The position numbers and the translations under genes are program-made. From positions 26,441,531 to 26,505,530 of the forward strand of contig NC_136015.1 of the NCBI RefSeq assembly GCF_048128805.1: DNA of 64,000 nt, given 5' to 3'. Below are positions 57,300-64,000 of the stretch, one piece after another (within the stretch, counting starts at the first letter, position 1; each line of letters begins with the position of its first letter). This stretch comes from Centroberyx gerrardi. Lineage: Eukaryota > Chordata > Actinopteri > Beryciformes > Berycidae. The notes below the pieces were generated by a model. It had not been told where the DNA came from, made no database searches, and saw nothing but the letters and a program-made list of their open reading frames with translations.

Positions 57300-58673
57300 T
57301 TACACCTTTGGTAAAATCCTCAGAGGGAGTGTTTTCGATGTACCAATGAATGGAAACAGCCTGTCAGTGAAAGTGTGTGTGAAGGTGTGTATGTGTGTGT
57401 TAGTATCAGGATCAGAGAATGACAGCTTTCCTCTGTTCCAGTCCAGATGCAGTCTGATCCTCTGGAACTTCTTCTTCACTGGGAGAAGAGTGAGTAGATC
57501 TGCTGGGGAGTCTGCTCTGTATTTACCATTACAGAACCATATTGTCCATAATCCAGACTGTATGTCTCCCTTCCTCTGGACAGACTCTGCTAACACACCC
57601 AGTCCCCACACTGAATTGTCTCCAACCTCAACATCCCAGCTGTGAGTTCCTGAGTTAAAGCCCTCAGATCCCAGGACAGAGCTGTAGGAGTCAAACCTCT
57701 CTGGGTTTTCAGGAAGCTTCTGTCTCTCTCCACGTCTCACACTGGTCAGATCTTCAGACAGGATGAGTTTTGGATATGCAGTGTTTGGGTCCAGAATCAC
57801 AGGAGTGTAGGAGACCATCTCCTTCATCTTGTCCCAGACTGTGAAGCTCAGGTTGCCCAGGTGTTTGGCCTCGTCTATCAGAGCTCCTGAGACCAGCTGT
57901 GGATCCTCCAGCAGGGGGCGCTGGACTCTTTCCACTGTAGCCTTGTAGTTCTGCAGGAACGAGACGTCTTCAGCTCTCAGCTCCTTCTCTATGGCTCTGA
58001 CTGTGTCTGAAAGAGCTGCTATCTCTCTGCTCAGACCCTCGATCTTCTCCTTCATCGTCCGACTCTTCTGCTCCTCTTCCTCCCTCAGTGCAGCGATCCT
58101 GGCCTCCTCTTCCTCTTGTAGAAACTGGTGAAGCTTCTTAAACTCCTCCTTAATCTGCCTCTCTGTGTGTCGGGCCTGGACCTTAATGTGTTCTGCTGTT
58201 TGATCACAGTTTCCTTTAACTTCATTAAAGAGCTCCAGTTTCTCCTTTAAGGGCTTCAGTGATTTCTGAAGTTCCTCCTTGTGATCCAGTGCAGCTTCAT
58301 CGATGGGTCTGATTCTGTGGTCGGTGTGTGTTTTTGAATGCAGACAGACAACACACACTGGCTGCTGATGGTCCAGACAGAAGAGCTTGAGTTTCTCAGA
58401 GTGCAGACTGCAGAGAAGCTCAGATCCTGCTGAAGCTCTCTGATCTCTCTCCAGTAAGAAAGACTCACACAGGTTCTTTAACACCAAGTTACGAGGTGGT
58501 TCACTCCTTGAAGATCTTCTGTTACAAAGTGGACACTCATGTGTTTGTTTCTCTGTCCACCAGCTCTGCAGACAGGCTTTACAGAAGCTGTGGCTACATG
58601 ACAGGACGACAGGATCTTTAAAGATGTCATGGCAGACAGGACAGGAGAAATCCTCCTCTGATCTGGAAGACAT
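57300..58673 (-). CDS. TRIM35-like / zinc-binding protein A33-like E3 ubiquitin ligase, G5
   Basis: A 457-residue single-exon frame with intact RING (CPVC start, not CSVC), B-box 2 and coiled coil, and PRY/SPRY. The RING exit [10 protein letters not shown] resembles G1/G4, while the B-box loop LHSK and QQPVC resemble G2. The SPRY loops are its own ([32 protein letters not shown]). The C-terminus is shorter: after FIGT the others read a longer tail ending VEQHS, whereas G5 has [12 protein letters not shown] then TAA, so the last strand may differ. The start is the ATG at 58673. The IRF half-site is intact 104 bp upstream, but homology to the other upstream regions ends near 58893, before the GC box and ZNF143-like motif. 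It may therefore use another promoter or be weakly expressed. Confidence 0.92.
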   Translation of the reverse strand: MSSRSEEDFSCPVCHDIFKDPVVLSCSHSFCKACLQSWWTEKQTHECPLCNRRSSRSEPPRNLVLKNLCESFLLERDQRASAGSELLCSLHSEKLKLFCLDHQQPVCVVCLHSKTHTDHRIRPIDEAALDHKEELQKSLKPLKEKLELFNEVKGNCDQTAEHIKVQARHTERQIKEEFKKLHQFLQEEEEARIAALREEEEQKSRTMKEKIEGLSREIAALSDTVRAIEKELRAEDVSFLQNYKATVERVQRPLLEDPQLVSGALIDEAKHLGNLSFTVWDKMKEMVSYTPVILDPNTAYPKLILSEDLTSVRRGERQKLPENPERFDSYSSVLGSEGFNSGTHSWDVEVGDNSVWGLGVLAESVQRKGDIQSGLWTIWFCNGKYRADSPADLLTLLPVKKKFQRIRLHLDWNRGKLSFSDPDTNTHIHTFTHTFTDRLFPFIGTSKTLPLRILPKV

Positions 58674-58776
58674 TTTCTCTCTGAGTGAAGCTGAAAACAA
58701 ACCAGACAGACCGCTCAAACAGGAAGTCAGTCAGTTGTGGTATCACTTCCTCCTCTAGAAAGTTCCCTGAAAGTTA

Positions 58777-58785
58777 CTTTCACTT
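58777..58785 (-). promoter_or_regulatory. IRF-type half-site upstream of G5
   Basis: AAGTGAAAG, 104 bp before the ATG, same context as G3. Confidence 0.4.
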
Positions 58786-58893
58786 TGAGTTGTGTTTCTT
58801 CTAAAACTCCTGAGTCAGCAGCAGGTTGAAGTGTCAGTATTCCCAGTATTCCCTCCTGTAGCTGTCCTCCCTCAGTGGAAGTCGTGGGTTTGG

Positions 58894-59618
58894 TGAACTG
58901 TGCGTTTGTAGTTCTAGATCCAGAACACAATAACTTCACGTCTTCACTGAGCTACTGAGCCGGCTCAAGTCCATCTTGATTTATCATGCATGTTCTTGTA
59001 ATGAGTAATTTATTTTTTATTGATGCTAGGACTTTGGCTGCAATAAAGAGTAAATAAATTGAACCTTTGTACACCTTTTATAACCCCAGGTGAACAGTCT
59101 GAGGTTTTATGATTAGGACAGCATTCAGTTCATTTGAAGTGAATATGGTTATGCTGGGTGTTTTAGTTATTTGTTACAGGAGGAAGATCACGCAGTGGAG
59201 GAGGCTCCACTGTATAAAGTAGGTTTGGTGTTAAGTGTCTTCTTAATAAATATGGTATTGGTAGCAATTTTCATCAATGGATATGCACGTTAAACTGTTA
59301 TCCCCAAGCAACCGTCAAAACTAATGGTTTGGTCTCCAAGCCCTTTACTTCGCACGACTGACTAATCCGTGCGCACGGATTCCTAAATCCTGCCCACAGA
59401 TTAGTAAACCTTGCACATGGATTTGTAATATGCACGTTGTATGTTGATAACTTCAAAGAGGGACTTTTAGGCCTATATACAGTGAGCCATAATAGCCATT
59501 ATGCACCTATAGGCCTATATGTGAACCAGAACCAATGATTGATCACACCAGTAGGTCTAATTTATGATCCAATGTTCGTTCTTCTTATTCCCAAATTGGT
59601 GACAATATGAAACCTATT
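58894..59618. other. Right edge of the TRIM array and flank
   Basis: A diverged piece of block F (TTTTATTGATGCTAGGA, ACCTTTGTACACCTTTTATA, ACCCCAGGTGAACAGT) at 59015-59150 suggests the array once extended further. The rest is unrecognised. Confidence 0.65.
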
Positions 59619-59910
59619 TACCGTATTTCCTCTAATAGTGGAGGAAGTCTCTGGAGCGTGCCGTCGTCGATTACCGTAATTATCGTAATGCATTGCAGTA
59701 ACAAAAAAACGTCTACCTAACGTACCCCAACAGAAGCAGATCAGAAAACAAGGAGGCTTCATACTAAAATATGAGCAAATATACTTATCAAACAGAGGGA
59801 ATTAGAAATAAAGGCCTGTCTCTAATATAAGTCTGCTTCCAATAAAGGCCTGGTACCTTCTGCAGTTGAGGTAAATAAAGGCCCGGGCCACTATTAGAGG
59901 AAATGTGATA
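59619..59910 (-). mobile_element. Inverted-repeat element E, shortened dispersed copy
   Basis: Reverse orientation relative to the array copies and about half their length because of an internal deletion. Starts TACCGTATTTCCTCTAATAG; the other end is CTATTAGAGGAAATGTGATA. Keeps AGGCCTGTCTCTAATATAAG and CAACAGAAGCAGATCAG blocks. It lies outside the array unit. Confidence 0.82.
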
Positions 59911-60074
59911 GTCCCTATAAATGATGCTTGTAGAAAAAGCATGTTAATGCATACATCTATAAACGTTATATGCAACTCTATGGGCCACTGTGGTATCCCT
60001 CTTTGATGTTATCAGTGTACATATCAATGTACAATGTAAGTAAGAATAACGACTAAAATAAAAGCATAAAACCA

Positions 60075-60234
60075 TATAAATTATCACACTACACAGATGA
60101 TATCCTTTATTTAACTGATGTTGCATCATCCCTTTCTTATTTGAGCAGTATTTTAACATGCTTCAGCACATTCTCAGGATATAAGGAAAATTGGACCAAG
60201 TCAGAGTTTATGCCTTTAAATGATTTAAAGCTAC
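60075..60234 (+). pseudogene. L1-type reverse transcriptase fragment
   Basis: One open stretch reads YKLSHYTDDILYLTD (YTDD for the catalytic YADD box, 60090-60101) and then FSGYKENWTKSEFMPLN. The GYKxNWxKSExMPLN string is typical of fish L1/Tx1-group LINEs. It is broken at about 60235 by another insert. Confidence 0.8.
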
Positions 60235-60640
60235 ACAAGCGATTTTTTTTCTGACCTCTAGAGGGTGACAGAAACAGCAACACATTTTGTAAACAAATGG
60301 CGGCACCTGGGCCCGGTACTGCCAGGGTTTAAGAGCTGCGCCGAGACCACAACAAGGTGCAGAAGGCGCAGAGTCGTGGATGCCAACGTAGCTCGCTAGG
60401 CGGTTTAGGAGAATATTATGATCGTCTGTATCGAATGCCGCACCCAAATCAAGTAAGATAAGAACAGAAGAAGAGTTGGAATCTGAGGCGAGGAGTTGGT
60501 CGTTTATCACTTTTGTGAGAGCAGTCTCAGTTCTATGGAAAGACCTAAAGCCAGATTCAAAGGGTTTGAAAAGACTATTGCATGAGAGGTAGTCCGTTAG
60601 TTGGGTAGAAACTATTCTAGAAACTATTCTTTTCCTTTTT
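60235..60640 (-). pseudogene. L2/CR1-type LINE RT fragment nested in the L1
   Basis: The minus strand reads QLTDYLSCNSLFKPFESGFR, then TETALTKVINDQLLAS and ILLDLGAAFDTDDHNILLNRL. The last is RT block A with one catalytic Asp. Only this part remains. The opposite orientation to the host L1 shows a separate insertion. Confidence 0.82.
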
Positions 60641-61150
60641 GTATATTTAGGTAATAGTCTGCATGTTGAGTGCGCATTCTGCTATGCTGCCAATGAGGCT
60701 TAAATTGTACATTTTTAAGTCAGCATACTCATTTAAGCCCTGCGATGTAATGACTGCATGTTATGCTGTGTATGACTGTGTCACTTTGATCTTGGAGCGG
60801 GATCCAGAGACAGTCTCTGTGGAGCCATCCTATGCGCAAAATGATAAGACATGCTTTTCCTAGGTCTTAAATTCTGTGCGCAATTGACAGACGATAACGG
60901 CCACCGCCTCTTCATAAATCACGTCCACTGCCAATTTCCATAAATCCTTCCCTTTATTTTGCGTCCCAGCCTTGGAACACCCACAAATGCATATTAGACC
61001 AAACTGCAAAATACGGTACACACAGATCAACAGATCAACCCATGATTTCAGGCGCAAATGCCCTGTGGGCCGTCTTAGTAGATCAGAAAACAAGGTTTTA
61101 GCACCCGCAATGCGATTTGCTCTGGTGCAAACCTTTAGTAGATCCGGGCC
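60641..61150. other. Unclassified insert within the L1 remnant
   Basis: Ends near AACCTTTAGTAGATCCGGGCCC, which resembles the terminus of a common fish DNA element. No gene. Confidence 0.35.
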
Positions 61151-62422
61151 CTAGTCTTTTCTGGAATTAAACATAAGACTGCCTTGCAGCTTATGGGCTC
61201 CATAATTTCCTGTACTTTAGCAGTCTGGACACAAATGGAAACACTCTCCTATATGGAATAATAATTACTTACTTTCAGGATCCATCCCTTCACATTTCCA
61301 CAGTGGTCAAAACAAGGTGTGTACGCGTCATCTTTAATGATCAAGGTCTCCGCTCTTTTCAAGATCTTAAAGATTCCTTCTCCTTCATACTTCATACTGC
61401 ACTAAAAACCTATGGGGTACCATGGAGTGCTTATCCTGGGCACCATCCGCTTACTAAATTAATTTATTCCATAAAACCATCTGTGCTTGTCTCTCATGTT
61501 TATGGTGAACTTTCCAAATACAAAGTTACCGCCAGATCTCCAGTATAACTTTTCAGAGTCAGATTGGACAACTGTATGGAACAATATTTTCTCTTCGTCT
61601 AAGAATCTAGCTCATCAACTAGTGCACTGCAAATTTGTGCATAGGACATACAGTATTTTACCCCAGAATGCAAATTCAAGATTAAACTTCCTGATAGCAA
61701 TAAAAGTGATCATTGCTCTGAGGTACTCTTATGCACATGTTTTGGTGTTGTAATGTTGTAAAAACTCTATGGAAATATGTAAGTGACACTATAACAGAAA
61801 TTATTGGAGAACAGCTTCCTTTATGTCCAGTCTTACTGTTTTTCGGGTGAAGCCAACATGAAGACCTAACATATCAACAAAAGAGAATAGTTGGTTGGTT
61901 GGTTTGACCCCGATGTTGTACTGACCAAAGTGTGGGTGGTAACATTTCATGATATATGTCTATTGGAAAGATCAACTAACCAAACTCAATAGCGCTACAA
62001 CTGATACCTTGAACATTTTGACTACTGCTCTGATGCATATAGTTGGATGGTCAAGCTTTGTCTGGAATCTGTGCTTGTTAGATGTGTGTTTATAGTTATG
62101 TTCCATTATAGTCCGGTAGGCCTATATCAAAAGTTTGTGTAGGTATGAGTATGTGCAAGTATGGTTGTATGTGTGGGCAGGTGCATATATACATGTACAT
62201 GCGCATACTTGTAGATATTATATAGGCTATGTATGCATGTTACATTCGTGTTGATGTGTATGTATGCACAGTTCCCCCCCCCTTTTTGTTTTGTTTGGTC
62301 TGGTTTTGTTTTTTGACAATGTATTTGTTGCTGTTGAATGATGATGATGATTTTGCAGAATTTTGGTTTATTATATGAAAAATAAAAAAAGAATTGCTCA
62401 AAAAAAGAAATAAAAGAAATAA
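61151..62422 (+). pseudogene. L1-type LINE, C-terminal ORF2 and 3' end remnant
   Basis: Broken frames keep ORF2 C-terminal landmarks: RSFQDLKDSF, YGVPWSAYPGHHPL, SHVYGELSKY and LAHQLVHCKFVHRTY. Frameshifts and stops occur throughout. An AT-rich 3' end with A-rich tails (AATAAAAAAAGAATTGCTCA) closes near 62422. Together with 60075-60234 this is one 5'-truncated L1 copy. Confidence 0.75.
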
Positions 62423-62429
62423 ATCTCCC

Positions 62430-63495
62430 ATGAGATCAACGCCTTCCTGCTCTACGTCCGTCTTCTGATTGACATCCAGCCGGCAGTTTTAAAAATATAA
62501 AAATATCCAGCGGGTTTTGAACAGGCTTCACAGGCCCAAGGGTTACGAAACTTTCCATTTCTCTAAAAAAAAGTCCTAGAACTGTAATCGAAAGAGAGCT
62601 GAGGCTGTGCCAGGAAGTCAGAGAGTGGAGTATAAACGATCAAAAGTTAAAAACAGAGAGGAAAACTTCTCTGACATCTTGAATGAGTGCTCCAAATTTG
62701 ACCCCATGAGTTATATCAAAAGAGCATAATTTAATAGAATGTCATTATGCGGTCTAGGAATAAAAATCGATATACTTGGCAGAATTGGCATCAACTAATT
62801 CTTACAATGTCATGGGGGGAGAGGACCAAATATTGATCCCTGAGACTAATCATTGAGTTTTCCTGTATGAGCCCTTAGAGAGTTGCAGCCAAAGACTATA
62901 TAAGACAGTCTTAAAGTATCAAAAGTCAAAAACCTCTTCTCTGAAAACTTTGTCTCCAAGTTCACCCCTGCGACTCCCCTTCTGACATACAAGATGACGA
63001 TACAACTCTCGTTTTATCTTATTATTATTATTAATCTCACCCCCGCTCCTCTGTCTGCCTTCTGATTGACAGCCAGGCATATCTGAATTCATACCATCAG
63101 TTCTGAATAGGTTACACAGGACCAAAGGTCAAGAAACTTCCACCTTGGCAAAATCACAGAGCCATAATTGAGGAGATAGTTAAGATATCCTAAAAGTCTA
63201 ATGGTCTATTTTACATGAAGTCAGAATTAGTAGCAACAGTAACAAAAACGTCTTCTGGAGTGTCCACTGCAGTCAGCTAAGCTACACTATATTTTTTTTA
63301 GTAGAATATTTATGTTTATATATTTTCAGAAATAAAGTCTAGAATATCAAAAATAAAAGTGAAAATCAAACTGCTTTTCTGACAATTTTGGCTACTAACC
63401 CCAACCCTCAGAAGTTTTCTCAAAAGAGTATTATTTAATGGAATGTCATTTTAGGCTCTCGTAATATAGGAATAAAAATCGTCACCTTGCTTTGA
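62430..63495 (+). repeat. Diverged duplication, about 0.6-0.7 kb period
   Basis: CTTCTGATTGACATCCAGCC (62462) and CTTCTGATTGACAGCCAGGC (63060) begin related stretches. Both lead to AAAAGAGCATAATTTAATAG (62720) / AAAAGAGTATTATTTAATGG (63421) and TAGGAATAAAAATCG. Non-coding, class unknown. Confidence 0.7.
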
Positions 63496-64000
63496 CTTTA
63501 CAACTGTACTGCCCCCTTTCTGGGCCAATTAGTGTGATTTTGAAAGTGCCGTGGTGAGATGCATCATTTCCACAAGTTTCGTAACAATTCAGTCAGCATT
63601 GTTTGAGATATTGTGTGTGATGGATGGATGGACAGACAAACAGAAGATGTAGCGCCCCCCTTGGGCCAATCACTGTAATTTTGTAAACGCAACAACATAG
63701 TGGTGAGATGCATCATTCCCCGAAGTTTATCTGATCAAGCGGTATGTGCGATATCATCATGGCGGATGGGCAAATAAACAACCAATCATAAATGTATAGC
63801 GCCCCCGCCCCCTGGGACATTTACAATAATTTTGAAAATGCCAAAAGGAAGTTGTGAGATGCATTATTTCCCCAAGTTTTGCCAAAATCTGATCAGTCGT
63901 ATCTTGGATATTATGCATGACAGAGGAATGAACGAACATGAAACTGAAGCTATGTAGCGCCCCCCTTGGCTTAATCAGTGTAATTTTGAAAATGTAGAAA
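63496..64000 (+). repeat. Satellite-like tandem repeat, unit about 145 bp, runs off window
   Basis: Recurring blocks: GCGCCCCC or similar (63510, 63652, 63797, 63956), CAATCACTGTAATTTTG, GGTGAGATGCATCATT, CCCAAGTTT and GATATTATG. Spacing is about 142, 145 and 159 bp. Shares the GCGCCCCC/AAGTTT flavour of the repeat at 29820-31620. Confidence 0.8.

Overview
The window looks like nuclear DNA of a teleost fish, most likely a percomorph. This rests on three things: the abundance of dinucleotide microsatellites; the repeat content (tRNA-derived SINEs, Tc1-like, hAT, Mutator-like, Harbinger-like and many small inverted-repeat elements, L1- and L2/CR1-type LINE pieces, a Ty3/Gypsy piece); and a tandem cluster of intronless fish-type TRIM genes (RING, B-box 2, coiled coil, PRY/SPRY). 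The species cannot be read from the sequence. A 200-bp run of N at 21301-21500 is an assembly gap.

Positions 1 to about 32,980 hold no protein-coding exon that I can support. The long open frames there are translations of (CT)n, (CA)n, (GT)n and (GA)n tracts. What can be read is mobile and repetitive DNA: a Tc1-like remnant with a hAT element nested inside it (2411-3066); fold-back elements at 4303-4679, 17045-17506 and 17920-18157; a long hairpin at 10948-11070; a degenerate minisatellite at 12617-13080; a Harbinger-like element that still carries a Myb/SANT-type reading frame (22165-22864); and an inverted duplication around 25.1-28.8 kb. One arm of that duplication carries a Mutator-like insertion and the other preserves the empty target site.

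Positions about 32,985 to 59,150 are a tandem array of five TRIM genes (G1 to G5), all on the minus strand: G1 35367-36764, G2 41077-42477, G3 48134-49534, G4 53898-55294 (frameshifted) and G5 57300-58673. The basic unit is about 5.75 kb and carries a TRIM gene, a 597-659 bp inverted-repeat element and a SINE. G1, G2, G3 and G5 are intact single-exon frames of 465, 466, 466 and 457 residues. The coiled-coil region is almost identical in all copies. Differences cluster after the RING, in one B-box loop and in the PRY/SPRY loops, and they are shared among copies in conflicting patterns, as expected from gene conversion. Upstream regions also differ. An IRF-type half-site is intact in G1, G3 and G5 and broken in G2 and G4. 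A truncated LINE has replaced about 500 bp upstream of G2. A mobile element sits in the upstream region of G4. G5 has lost the distal part of its upstream region.

Positions 59,150 to 64,000 are repeats again: a reversed, shortened copy of the array's inverted-repeat element, an old L1-type LINE with an L2-type LINE fragment inside it on the opposite strand, a diverged duplication, and a satellite-like block of about 145-bp units that runs off the end of the window.

Functionally, the five TRIM genes form one paralogous set of probable cytoplasmic E3 ubiquitin ligases. In fish such expanded TRIM sets are usually linked to antiviral innate immunity; the target of this set is not known from the sequence.
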